From: Agapetus fuscipes | Lineage: Eukaryota > Arthropoda > Insecta > Trichoptera > Glossosomatidae | Length of the DNA: 64,000 bases | Assembly: GCA_951799405.1 (NCBI GenBank) | Contig: OX637338.1 | Location: forward strand, 5,580,001 to 5,644,000 | Reading direction: 5' to 3' | Part shown: piece after piece, positions 54,015 to 63,982 of the stretch | Layout: each line of letters starts with the position of its first letter | How positions within the stretch are numbered: the first letter of the stretch is position 1 | Translations under genes and position numbers: made by a program | The notes under the pieces: model-generated | Told to the model about the DNA's origin: nothing | The model's database searches: none | What the model saw: only the letters and a program-made list of their open reading frames with translations

Positions 54015-54927
54015 AATGTATGGAAATCATGAGAAATTTATTTCGTGTGTTTCCGGATATTTCTTTTTAACAAAATGCTAGCTTGCGATTTGCTACGATT
54101 GGTTCTAAGGTACTCTAGAGAGTAAGATAAGAGAGTAAAATAACAATTATGTCTATTAGTACGTATTCTAATACATACCTACTTGAATCGAAGATCGGTG
54201 ATCATCATGGGCTTTTTTTCTTGACATGTGGTAGCTGTAAAATAGGAGTATGTTTCATTGGCATACATCCTCCAGCCATCATGCACTTGGGCGTCCTTGA
54301 ATCTTTCTTACTTTCTCTGTTTAATAATATTAAAAAGGCAGCGCTTTTCGTTTCCCACAACGCGTACTCAAGGCATATCAGAATTCTCTTTTTCATCAAA
54401 TCTGCAGGACTTTCTGATCGTTGTCCCAATCACCCCATGAGATCCAAAGCATTTTTGTAAACATATTTCTATAGGTACTAGCATACCAAGGAATATGAAC
54501 AGAAATACAGTTGCGTGTATGAAAGTAGAAATATTAGGAATGGCATTAAGCCAGCTTTCATAGTGGTCTCCGAGTCGATTTATTTGTACTTAATGCAACC
54601 GCGCTGCACGGATTTCGTCTTATGGCTCCACACACAATACAAGCCATGATTCAATATTATTACTCCAATTACAGAGCTTTGAGCTCGCTCGGTCCAGACG
54701 AGTCATTCATTCATTGTGTAAGCATCACTTTATTATACTTTTCCCACCATACCGTATTGTACAATATCATTGTTACATGTGCGCATGTATGTATTAGATT
54801 ATGGACTATGTTTTACCAGAAAACAAAGCTGTTCCTTGTTTGCTACCATTCTAATTTCTTTAAATGTTTGGTTTCTACCTTCAAGACTCTTTTGATTTGC
54901 AGATACAAAAGCTTCGCATTTTTTTGA
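54015..54927. other. Unassigned interval
   Basis: Overlapping frames on both strands at 54149-54460 may be a decayed LINE (TCGAAGATCGGTGATCATCA resembles 13637-13656), but no motif is convincing. Confidence 0.35.
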
Positions 54928-55151
54928 TGAATGTTAGAGGAAAGCGTTGAAGGGGAAGACCGAGGAAAGAAAGGATAGGCCAAATGTATGAAATTTCTAA
55001 AGAATGGAACCTGCAGATTGAGAAGGAGAGTGTATGAAGAAAGTGATAAATGTTTAAGAGATGAAAGAGATGTGCAAGAACAGAAATAAAGGGAGACGCA
55101 TCTACGCAGGTACTGCAACCCTAGTGGAACTGTGGTTGGATACAGTAACAG
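54928..55151 (+). pseudogene. RTE-like LINE C-terminal remnant
   Basis: AATGTTAGAGGAAAGCGTTG then GGGGAAGACCGAGGAAAG (the RGRPRK motif), GAATGGAACCTGCAGATTGA, CGCATCTACGCAGGTACTGC, and a tail GGATACAGTAACAG. Frameshifted. Confidence 0.8.
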
Positions 55152-55477
55152 TATGCTTTTCGAGTTTGGTTGTCGATAATTATCGTTAATTTAAGAAATA
55201 CCCAGTCACCGCAAAATGATGGGTTACACGAACCTGATTCTCTGATGGGAAGTCCGAGGAAATAGCCACTATGTATCTTTCCATTTTTCAAGGTTAACTA
55301 TCTTTCAAACAACTGAGTATCTTGCGGAATCATTCAGGAGATTGATAAAAAGTGCATTTGTTTCTTAAATAAAAAAAGTATTTTAGAAAATAAAGATGTC
55401 GAAGTAATGCACTGTATCAGAGGTGACATCATTGTGTGCCGATAGTGTTATTTTCCTGAGGCGTCAATAGTCTTTAC
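55152..55477. other. Unassigned interval
   Basis: No element recognised. Confidence 0.4.
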
Positions 55478-55585
55478 ACCAAGTATAAAACTTAACGTAT
55501 AAACCGCGATTCATTGTATTGAAACTAAACACGCACTAGAGGCGCTGTTTTAGTGTCCAATACATTATCAAGTAAACGCTACGGT
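55478..55585. mobile_element. MITE-E copy, right end lost
   Basis: ACCAAGTATAAAACTTAACG, CACGCACTAGAGGCGCTGTT, TTAGTGTCCAATACATTATC, AAGTAAACGCTACGG. Confidence 0.72.
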
Positions 55586-55978
55586 TAGTTTGGACGTGTA
55601 CGTGTTATTCTGGAAACACTTATCGTGCCCAGGTGTTGGCTACTCCCTTATCTTGTTTACCTCTCCGCTATCGGAGCCCATATAACGCGTGATGTGCCGG
55701 CTTGCATGGAAGTGAGTGTTGGGCAGCATGCAGCGACATTTCAAAGAGCAATCGAGGTTAATGCACTCCCCTAGCGACGATGCAGAAGGTTGCAAACAGT
55801 CGCTTGCAACAGTTTTTCGACAAAAATGTATTACTTGCAACATTTTTTCAACAATAATACTATGTCCCTTGCAATACCACAGCTCGTCTGTAAAAGTTAA
55901 CTTATAAATAAAAACAAGTCGTCCGAAACATTTTTTTAACAAAAATCACAGGGCAAAACACAATTCCTTTACTTATAG
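55586..55978. other. Unassigned interval
   Basis: GC-balanced in part (55640-55800); overlapping frames on both strands are not recognised. Confidence 0.35.
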
Positions 55979-56036
55979 GATTCCTTGACTTACATGTTGG
56001 TATGAGGTTGACCACCAACACTGTATACGGTTGTCC
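55979..56036 (+). mobile_element. SINE-C 5' fragment
   Basis: GGATTCCTTGACTTACATGT then TGGTATGAGGTTGACCACC and CACTGTATA; only the 5' end is kept, unlike the usual 5' truncation. Confidence 0.7.
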
Positions 56037-56254
56037 TCTTTAGAATGGTGTAATAACTCCGGAAACGCTTGAGGAAATAAAGGAACTCGCGATGAAAAAC
56101 TTTTTGTTTTAATTGATTTCTAATCAATTTAATAGAACGAAAAATTCTGATGAAACTCTGTTTTATTTTCACTCAATTATTAATTTTATTATAATCAATA
56201 TTTAGAGTCGTTTTCGATATTTTGATCATCTTCAGGTTGTGTTAATGTTTACAT

Positions 56255-56340
56255 TACCCCTTACCTGTAAAAATAAATAGGTTCTACTCGTAACATGTGG
56301 ACCCCTTCGGAGAAGTTACACTGTACGTGTAGCTTAGTAG
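56255..56340 (+). mobile_element. SINE-A 3' fragment
   Basis: CCCCTTACCTGTAAAAATAA, ACATGTGGACCCCTTCGG, AGTTACACTGTACGTGTAGC. Confidence 0.82.
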
Positions 56341-56607
56341 CATTTAGTCCAACTAAGATTAAAACATTTTCCTTGCGAAATTATGAAGAAGTAGTTTAAA
56401 ATATCAACTAGGCTGTGACATCATCAGGTCTGCTCTGAAGATAAGAAGCAAATATCCGTGTATTATAAAACATCACTATGACAAACAATCTTTTGAGCAG
56501 TGGTGTTGTTTTTTAGCGTGACTCATTCAATTATTTATATCGTGAAGTATTCATGATTAATAGATGATAATTTAATTATTGAAAGGTAGGTATAATATTT
56601 ATGTACC

Positions 56608-56936
56608 TATATATTTATGGCTGGAGTTGCCAAGTTTATGATCAAGTTAGGTTTGGTTTATTTTGTATGAGGCTGACCACCCATGCTGTAAAAAAAAATT
56701 CACTTCGCCAATGTCACCCCTGTTTCAGGGAAGGTCGTCAAAAGTTACAGGGCTCATGCTCATTTGAGGTTTGGTGTTTGAATTGTAAGTAGGTACCCAT
56801 CGAGGTTATTAATATTAATTAATATCTATGGTACACATGCAGCATTTCTAAGCGCATACGTACACGTGTGTGTTTGTGGTCATGTATTTTATATGAATTT
56901 TAAATGTTAATATATCTTTGCAACTTAGATTAAAAT
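56608..56936 (+). mobile_element. SINE-C copy with an extra internal segment
   Basis: TGTATGAGGCTGACCACCCA, TCACCCCTGTTTCAGGGAAG, then an AT-rich self-complementary insert (ATTAATATTAATTAATAT, 56799-56825), then CACATGCAGCATTTCTAAGC, GTGTTTGTGGTCATG, TTTGCAACTTAGATTAAAAT. The first 45 bases (GGAGTTGCCAAGTTTATG, AGGTTTGGTTTATTTTG) look like a second partial SINE-C core. Confidence 0.8.
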
Positions 56937-57416
56937 ATGCAATGACACAAAATTCGTTTCGTTATCACCACACTCAAGCGCTACGTCTGTTTTTGGTGAG
57001 GTACCTATATTGCTTTAAAACCACGAATCTACCATGTATTCTACTAGAATTAAGATTTATAAAATGTATCAAAAATTGTAGATCAAATCAAATAAAATAA
57101 AAAATCACATGTGTTGTGCTTTATTTATGCGCTGTAGCATGTAACCAATAAAACAGGCACTAAACATGTTCCATTAAAAATTCCAATTTATTTCATAACA
57201 ATCAGATTATGGCCTCATTAAAAAGGAGTCGTAAAAATTAATTCAAAGCGACGAGATAGAATCTACACGCCCCTTGTAATGGGCGCATTCCTGCGGACTC
57301 CGCGTCAGGTGGACTCCCATATAGTGTAGTCTTACGTGGGTCCATGGTAGAACGACACAGTGACAAAACGACGCACGACATAACGGCACGTGACAGAACA
57401 TCACATGACAAATCTC

Positions 57417-57555
57417 AAAAGGTCCATCCAGCCTTACAGCAAGTGGGTCTTGCTTGAGAATTGGCGCGTTCTACAGCGACGAAGAAGCTCGCAGAGGGCT
57501 CTTTAGGTGTGATACACACAAAAACAGCGCTCACCAAATAAATCAGCCTAATTTT
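57417..57555 (+). mobile_element. SINE-B 3' half in foldback 3
   Basis: AAAGGTCCATCCAGCCTTAC, GAAGCTCGCAGAGGGCTCTT, TAGGTGTGATACACACAAAA, ACAGCGCTCACCAAATAAAT, CAGCCTAATTTT. The 5' half including the tRNA head is missing. Confidence 0.87.
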
Positions 57556-57737
57556 ACGTTTTTCTTATTTAAAACATCACAAATTTGTTGTTTATGATGT
57601 TTTTTTATGTGCCGTTTATGGTATGTTCTGTTAAAGGTATGTTAAGTTTTGTCATAGTGATGTATTTTCTGTTGTTTTGTTATAGTGTTGTTTTGTCATA
57701 GTGATGTTTTGTCTTGTGATGTACTGTCATTGTGATG

Positions 57738-57835
57738 TTCTGTAACTGTAACTCTGTCGCCCCTCCGCTAGGGGTGGCCAGAGCCTCTACAGAGATGCCT
57801 CTATTTCTTCCTATCTCTCAATTTCTTCCTGTCTG
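57738..57835 (-). mobile_element. RTE-like LINE 3' fragment in foldback 3
   Basis: As complement: GGAAGAAATAGAGGCATCTC, TGTAGAGGCTCTGGCCACCC, then a GTTACAGTTACAG tail. It splits the right arm. Confidence 0.72.
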
Positions 57836-58009
57836 TGTTGTTCTATCATTGTGATATTCTGTCATGTGTCATGCTGTCATGTGTTGTTCTGTCATGTGTC
57901 GTTATGCCATGTGTCGTTCTAACCCGTCACCGTCTTACGTAATGTGTGGACTCTGCGTCACACGTAAGAAACATTACGTTAACGTTTAGCGTTAACCTAA
58001 AAGTGCACG

Positions 58010-58098
58010 CTAACTAAAACGCTCGTGTGATGCACTCTCTTTGTTTCTATACATTTTTTTGGTACAACGCTACGGTAGAGCTTTATACTTGGAGTAGG
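58010..58098. mobile_element. MITE-E copy, left end lost
   Basis: GCTAACTAAAACGCTCGTGT, GTTTCTATACATTTTTTTGG, CAACGCTACGGTAGAGCTTT, ATACTTGGAG. Confidence 0.6.
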
Positions 58099-58429
58099 TA
58101 CTGGAAACGGGAGTCCTGGGGGATGCCCAACTATTTCATATTACGTTAATTAAAAACTTCTGATGTCGGGACAGGACGAGCCTTAACCTGAGGAGGTATC
58201 ATAACATACAGAGACGAAGATCGCTATTAATTTTTTGAAAAATTTTCTGTTAGTACGAGTATGTAACGTCTTACAGCTTTATTTCTAAGTGGTTGATAAA
58301 CGTTTGATTTTTTTTTCTTTGTTCTACTCTTTTAAAGGTGTTCCATTTTTGTTGTTGTTTTATGTATGTCTGAGTAAACCTTAGTAATTTTTTGTTAGTA
58401 ACATTAATACATGTTATGTACCCTTATTA

Positions 58430-58647
58430 CGAGTTGCAAAACTTGAGAAAAGTAAAGTTTACGGAAAATATTCAAGCCTGATTTCTCCCAAAATCTGCCG
58501 TTTTTGTTTCTTACACTTTATGGTCTTAGCAAAAGAGTCACAGTGATGAAGAAAATCAAGTTCAAACAAACAAAAACGGCAAATTTTGGAGAAAATCACT
58601 CTTTAATAATTGCCGTAAACTTTACATTACTCAAGCTTTGCAACTCG
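58430..58647. mobile_element. Short inverted-repeat element related to the 21.5-kb palindrome
   Basis: Terminal inverted repeats of about 80 bp (CGAGTTGCAAAACTTGAG at left, complement of CGAGTTGCAAAGCTTGAG at right; inner AAAGTTTACGG in both). The centre carries TTTCTTACACTTTATGGTCT and TAGCAAAAGAGTCACAGTGA, the same words as 21527-21575. It is a small non-autonomous element; no clear duplication at its edges. Confidence 0.78.
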
Positions 58648-58691
58648 CACTAAGGATACTGTATACTTTTTTTTTCGTACATACATAAACT

Positions 58692-58772
58692 CTTACGGTG
58701 TTACTCGCATACAGCGAATCCATACCTCAACCGCTACCAAACGTGAATTTCTCATACAAAAAACGATGATCC
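58692..58772 (-). mobile_element. MITE-F copy 3
   Basis: CTTACGGTGTTACTCGCATA, CGAATCCATACCTCAACCGC, TTCTCATACAAAAAACGATG. Confidence 0.55.
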
Positions 58773-58777
58773 ATGGT

Positions 58778-58900
58778 CCATTTAAGGCTCATATTTAATG
58801 CACGCTCACAAGCAGACACATTCAAGTTCACGTTTACACACGCTACATGCGTATAAAATTAACCAAACCTAACATGAAACTTGATCTTGCAAAACTTAGC
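58778..58900 (-). mobile_element. SINE-C fragment
   Basis: ATTTAAGGCTCATATTTAAT, CAAGCAGACACATTCAAGTT, CACGTTTACACACGCTACAT. Confidence 0.6.
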
Positions 58901-59353
58901 TTTATAAACCCCTTTCAGCACACATAGTTCGGATCCATAAAATTTTAATGCAACTAAGTATTAAAATTCATTAAGGTAGCTGATGGAGGCTTGCTGTCAC
59001 GGGGATACCAGCGTGAAAAATTATACAACTTGATAAAATACTAAGTATATTAGAATTAGTATGCGGACCTTTTGTTGATTACGAATATTAGATTCCTGGT
59101 TCATTAAAAATACACATTCTGCCGTGATAATAGCTGCTTGTAAAAAATGCTTCCGCAAGTTCTTTACGATACTGCTTATCATAAAAATGTACAATTCCTT
59201 CATTTTTTTATCGTAATAAGCCACATGAGTTATTAATGGAAAATTAAATAATGTTTACTTAACGATTATTTTACTTTTTTATTCATTTGATAGATCATTA
59301 GGTTGGTATGAGTAACACCATCCAATATTCATACAAGATTATTCACATCACAC
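58901..59353. other. Unassigned AT-rich interval
   Basis: A minus-strand 67-codon frame at 59021-59224 is not recognised. Confidence 0.35.
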
Positions 59354-59453
59354 TTGATCTATAGCTGAGCAATGGATCATGTTTTTTTATATGTAAAATT
59401 AATGTTAGGTGGCTGTTGAGACATGGATTTGCTGTGTGTGAATAACACCGTAA
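59354..59453 (+). mobile_element. MITE-F copy 4
   Basis: CTTGATCTATAGCTGAGCAA, GGTGGCTGTTGAGACATGGA, TGTGTGTGAATAACACCG. Confidence 0.6.
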
Positions 59454-59458
59454 GTGTC

Positions 59459-60310
59459 TTAATAATAATAATAACAGGCTGATTTATTTTAAATTACACA
59501 TGATAAGAGAGCGCCGTTTTTGTGTGTGTCACACCTCAAGGGCCCTCTCCGATCATGGATAAGACTTTCTAAACAAGTGTGCCTTGAGTGCTCCTCGAAA
59601 TACACCCACAGATTTGGAGTTCTTCACTCCGGGTGGCAGTCTGTTCCACTCCACCGGCCCCGCAACACGGAAAGCGCGGTCTCCAAAGTTTGTACGAATC
59701 TGACGGCGCGGCTGAACCAAATTGACTACTCCATCACCCGCAGATCTGAGTGTCTGCCTCCTAACACCCATTTCAACAGGTGAAATCATATCAGCCAGAT
59801 AAGGTGGGGCCAAGCCATTGATGGCTTTATATACCATTAAACAAACACGGAAGACCACCCTCTCCGGGAAACGAAGCCAATGAAGTTTTTTTAACAGCGG
59901 GGTGATGTGAGCGAATTTGGGAATCCCGAATATGAGTCTTGCTGCCGAATTCAACACAGATTGAAAGCGATTAAACTGTTTCTTCGGCTGACCACTATAA
60001 AGCGTCGAGCAATAGTCAATCCGAGACATCACAAACGCACTCACCAGGGTCTTAACCGCATCTGACGGCAGACATTTTCTTATTGCCTTTATTTGGCGAA
60101 GCGAAAAAAAAAAGAAGAAGCTATTGTGGCATCTATTTGCCTATCCAGTGTCAGGTTACGATCCAGTAAGACTCCTAGAAGTCTTACCGAATCAGAAGGC
60201 TGGATTAGCTTACCTCCTATGGAGAGTGGTACTCTATTCACCAGAAGGTGGTCACGCCTCGATGTGGCTGCCCAGAGTATCTCATCTTAAAGGAAGTCTT
60301 GTCTTAAAGG
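59459..60310 (-). mobile_element. L2a fragment, inverted, pseudogenised
   Basis: Tail AATAATAATAATAACAGGCT at the left edge, then the L2a 3' UTR (GAGAGCGCCGTTTTTGTGTG, CACACCTCAAGGGCCCTCTC). On the minus strand: FVMSRIDYCSTLYSGQPKKQ, LHWLRFPERVVFRV, FGDRAFRVAGPVEWNRLPPG, LKAHLFRKSYP. The frame breaks near 60100-60120 in an expanded A-run; upstream words match L2a to about 31090 (GATACTCTGGGCAGCCACAT). The catalytic RT core is absent. Confidence 0.9.
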
Positions 60311-60372
60311 AAAACGTTTTCTTCAGGTGTTTGCAGATAGTGGATTCACTTTTTACGTGTATGATTTTATAT

Positions 60373-60548
60373 ACTTTACTCCTGTTTCAGGGAAGGTCGG
60401 CAAGAGTTTCAGGGCTTATTTTTATTTGAGATTGGGTTTTTATATTGTAGGTCCACATGCGGCATGTGTTGGCGCGAAATTTTACATGTCTGCTTCTGGG
60501 AATACGTTTAATATGAATCTTAAATAATATATATCTTTGCAGCTTAGA
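60373..60548 (+). mobile_element. SINE-C copy (subfamily 1), 5'-truncated
   Basis: CTCCTGTTTCAGGGAAGGTC, GTCCACATGCGGCATGTGTT, GGCGCGAAATTTTACATGTC, TCTTTGCAGCTTAGATTAAG. Confidence 0.85.
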
Positions 60549-61003
60549 TTAAGATTTAGACTTTATTTATTTGCAGCGTTTAAAAAAAATATTTGCAAAT
60601 TGAGGTGTGTACAGAAATATGTATATCTTTGAATCGTGGCTAAATTACTTATAGCTTTAAATACTGAAAACTTTAAACTTCAGCATCTTATCAACTTAGA
60701 AAAAAAAATCCCAAGTAAATAGCATTCTATCTTAAATTATGAAATCAAATTATAATAATTCGCTTTGCTAGTTCCAACTGATCTCTCCGAGAACACCTCG
60801 TAAAATGTAAACAACTCCTCGGTTTCTTTTTCCACTCTGCGAAATATTTTCATCTTACATAAAACCTTCATTTACTCGGCGGGGACCTCGAGACTACACG
60901 AAAGTGCTCTCCCGAAAGGGATCTCACTTTTAATTCTATTTATTTATTTTCCAGCCCTCGCTGGTGTTTTCGTATTTTTACCATTATCCCAAATCCTATC
61001 CAA
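60549..61003. other. Unassigned interval
   Basis: 60780-60960 is less AT-rich and may be host non-coding sequence. No coding or repeat evidence. Confidence 0.35.
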
Positions 61004-61134
61004 AGAAAAAAACTTTACGTCTAAACTCAACCTGAGTGTTTATCAAAAAATAATTAAAATTAAAACTCTCTCTACAGGCGCTGATTTAGTTTCCATGTTT
61101 TTTTTTGCGTTTACACTATACTTGAGTAAACGTG
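61004..61134. mobile_element. MITE-E copy
   Basis: AAAACTTTACGTCTAAACTC, CTACAGGCGCTGATTTAGTT, TCCATGTTTTTTTTTGCGTT, ACACTATACTTGAG. Confidence 0.68.
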
Positions 61135-62519
61135 TATACTAGGGCTGCTAGAAACGACTCTTCGGCGTCTCATTCACCCCCACCCCCTAAAACATCGCCG
61201 ATAACAAGTCTCATTTTTGCTCCACGAGGATTGGCGCGATCGCTATCTAAAGGATTGGATACCAATCTTAATTTGGCCATGTTTCCACGTTTACAAATTG
61301 TATTTTTTTCTATTTATTTTATTGTTTGTCCAAATTGTTTCTTTTTGTTCTAATAATTGCAGAAATAAAAAGGCTTATCACGAAAGTACATTCTTAAAAT
61401 GAAAAATATGTAATTGGAATTGTTACAGCAAATTGATTCAATACTTAAGGAATAGTTTTTCGCTGTTTTCTTTTATATTCCTATATTATATTGTGTGAAT
61501 AAAAATTTGTTAAGAATGACAATCAAACTTCCACATGCTATTTTATGAATGTAAAATTTCGTGTTTTTATAGTACAAAATTATCTCAGTGCATCATATTA
61601 TTTTCATATCGTTTTTTATTCCTTTATTTAATATCCTTCAACCTGCGTTCTTGTTATGCCTTCACATCCTTTATAAATCTTGTAATTAATTAATTCCACA
61701 ATACATAAATACGACCTGTTTATACTCGTCGTCTTATCTTTATAATCCGCCATGTTGCGGATTAAAAAATTACGTTGCTCCAGTCGAGTCATTATAACCA
61801 AGTTTATTAACAAAAAAGAGCTTCGCATATCTGGCGAGATTCCTCGGGCGGATGTGCACTCCGGTCTTATCTTTATTTATACCCCATTTCCTTCATTAAA
61901 TCTCCACATTCATAGCGCATAAGAAAAGTAAGAACATGTAGGTATGTGGTAACGACCCGCCGCGGCCAGTTGATGGGAGGTTCCACTATGCCCAGCCACT
62001 CTAGATTCGCATAATATTTTTCCCATTACAAATTCCATCCGTTCCCAGTCAACCTCATTTGAATAAATTATACTGAAATTTTCCAAAGTCACTTTTTTCT
62101 GTCGGGAAGGAAATCTACTTAATATCACGTTTAGCGGTCGGGACGAACGTCGAATGGAAAAGTTGGAGAGGATTACTGGAAGTGTGTTTTTAAGATTTTC
62201 ACCTACAAGCTCGCGTCATGAATGAAAGCTCTCGCATGTTTGAAGGTAATCTTTTTACGAGCAAGCTCATGTGAACATGAATTAATAAATTTGGTTTTCA
62301 CTCCTTGAATACGTAAATCTTTTTTCAAATCCGATACATTGAAACTTTCCATTTTTTTTTCAAACATTTAACAAAGAAAATGTATTTTCAAAGCTGTAAA
62401 AAAATATTTACTCATTAGAAAATTACATACTCGTACCTTTGTAGATATATCATTTTTAAGCACAAAGGGAAATTTATTTTCCCATAGGATTTCGAATTTA
62501 TCGGACGGAACTACACAAC
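61135..62519. other. Long unassigned interval
   Basis: No transposon family recognised over about 1.4 kb. Short frames at 61132-61402, 61628-61828 and 61910-62128 have no recognisable protein. This is the longest relatively repeat-free stretch near the right end. Confidence 0.4.
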
Positions 62520-62705
62520 ACAACTAAGCTGCGCATTTAGGTCAACTTCAACCTCATGTGGCGCAAGGAATTTATTTTTCTCACAGGTAAGGAGGCCTGC
62601 CTTATGCCAACCACTTTGAAGTGTAGATTTTTTTGCTGCCTAGGGGGAAGGTTCTTATTTTTTGTAAAAGCTGAGTAAACTAGATTTTACCTTAAAAATA
62701 AACCT
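62520..62705 (-). mobile_element. SINE-A copy, old
   Basis: CAACTAAGCTGCGCATTTAG, CACAGGTAAGGAGGCCTGCC, TTATGCCAACCACTTTGAAG, AAAAGCTGAGTAAACTAG; many changes, no head. Confidence 0.68.
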
Positions 62706-63018
62706 TGGTGGAGATCTCACCCTTGCCCTTTTATATTCAACGCAATTGTTTTATAACTAACGATCGGAATGCCACTGACTTATGGAAGAACATGTAATCT
62801 GCCTACTGGTGTCTAAGCCCGTTTACGTATAATTTATTCAGTATTTTCTATCGACAGTTTGCTCTCATAATACTGAATACCGATGTAATTAGAACTACAT
62901 GAAATCTTACAAGACTAATAATCTGATAAAATCAAGTCGTAAAACAAACTAATAAACCAGCTCCTAGCTCCGATTCCCAGAATGAGGCCGTCTCGTTCTG
63001 GCCGTACAAGGATCACTA

Positions 63019-63125
63019 ACCCGAGTATAAAACATGACGTAAATACTCAACTGTCTGAAAACTAAAACTATCACTACAAGCGCTGTTCTATCTTCTATAC
63101 ATTTTACTGTTTACGTGATGGTTGC
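63019..63125. mobile_element. MITE-E copy
   Basis: ACCCGAGTATAAAACATGAC, CACTACAAGCGCTGTTCTAT, TACATTTTACTGTTTACGTG; the right end is lost. Confidence 0.65.
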
Positions 63126-63782
63126 GTATTTACGCCATGTTGTACACTCGCGGTACAAGCAGCTAGAGTGGGACAACAACCTTGCAATCTAATTTGCATA
63201 TAAATTAATAATGCGATTTAATTATTTGTGCATATATTACTCGAGGAGGCAGGAAGCTGAATAAATATGGATCTGAAAACGCAGAAGCTTTGAGAGCTTT
63301 TCGCCGGGCGAAAGCTGCAGGATCTCATGAGAAACTTGCAAAATTGTAGAATATTCCGTGTGCCGTGAAAAGTTTGCTGAAAGTTTACTCCGACAACTTG
63401 AGTCTCTACTTTTGTATCGCGCTGTAAAATATAAACTTGTAATGAAAAACTTGAACGTGTTGAAAGAAAGAAATGTACAGGTGAACTGTTGCTCCTAATT
63501 AGTTAAGCAATGAAAAACCTTTATAAATATAACATTCAATTAGTAGGTAGAAAAAAGTGTAAACAATGGGAATATCAATGGTTAACTTCATGATATACAT
63601 ATTCATCATACAAGAGGAAAAAATTATCTAAGAAAGATGAAAGTAAAAAACAGTGAAATATAATAGTGGCGAAGTGCACAGAGTGTTTGTTGAATATTAT
63701 TAATTACCATCGGAAATTCAGAAGAGTTAATAAATTAAAGAAAGAGTAATAAAATTTATACGTGCACAGCGCCTCTGACATG
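63126..63782. other. Unassigned interval
   Basis: No repeat or gene recognised; 63250-63340 is less AT-rich. Confidence 0.35.
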
Positions 63783-63982
63783 ACATAACTAAAGGTATAC
63801 AAACTTGGAAGGAGAATACCGAGGAAAAAATGGACTGATGAAGTAAGCGAGATTGCATATGACTTAAATCTGCAGAGTGAGAAAAAGAAAACAGCATGCA
63901 TGAAGAGAGTGAAGAATATCGATCAGATGAAGCGCTTTTGGAATGACGACATCACGAAACGGCGCTATAAAGAAATCAGTTA
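63783..63982 (+). pseudogene. RTE-like LINE C-terminal remnant (second subfamily)
   Basis: KLGRRIPRKKWTDEVSEIAY, DLNLQSEKKKTACMKRVKNI, then DITKRRYKEIS and a stop. It carries a decayed form of the RGRPRKQW motif. Its end (GACATCACGAAACGGCGCTA) is also found alone at 45610-45635. Confidence 0.8.

Larger units (their letters stand above)
57338..57931. mobile_element. Foldback element 3, with 9-bp duplication
   Basis: GTCTTACGT lies at 57329-57337 and 57932-57940. Left arm: GGTAGAACGACACAGTGACA, AAACGACGCACGACATAACG. Right arm: at least four 15-base units of the form CTGTCATGTGTCGTT (57862-57920), ending GTTCTAACCCGTCACC. The 9-bp duplication and long inverted arms recall foldback Mutator-like elements; the superfamily is inferred. 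It contains a SINE-B piece and an RTE 3' end. Confidence 0.82.

Noticed and set aside
54149..54460. Overlapping frames on both strands as a host gene
   Set aside because: Both strands are open over the same stretch and neither product is recognisable; a decayed LINE is more likely.
13747..56936. SINE-C as a Helitron
   Set aside because: There is no TC start with a CTRR end, and one copy has a clear 8-bp duplication with a simple-repeat tail.
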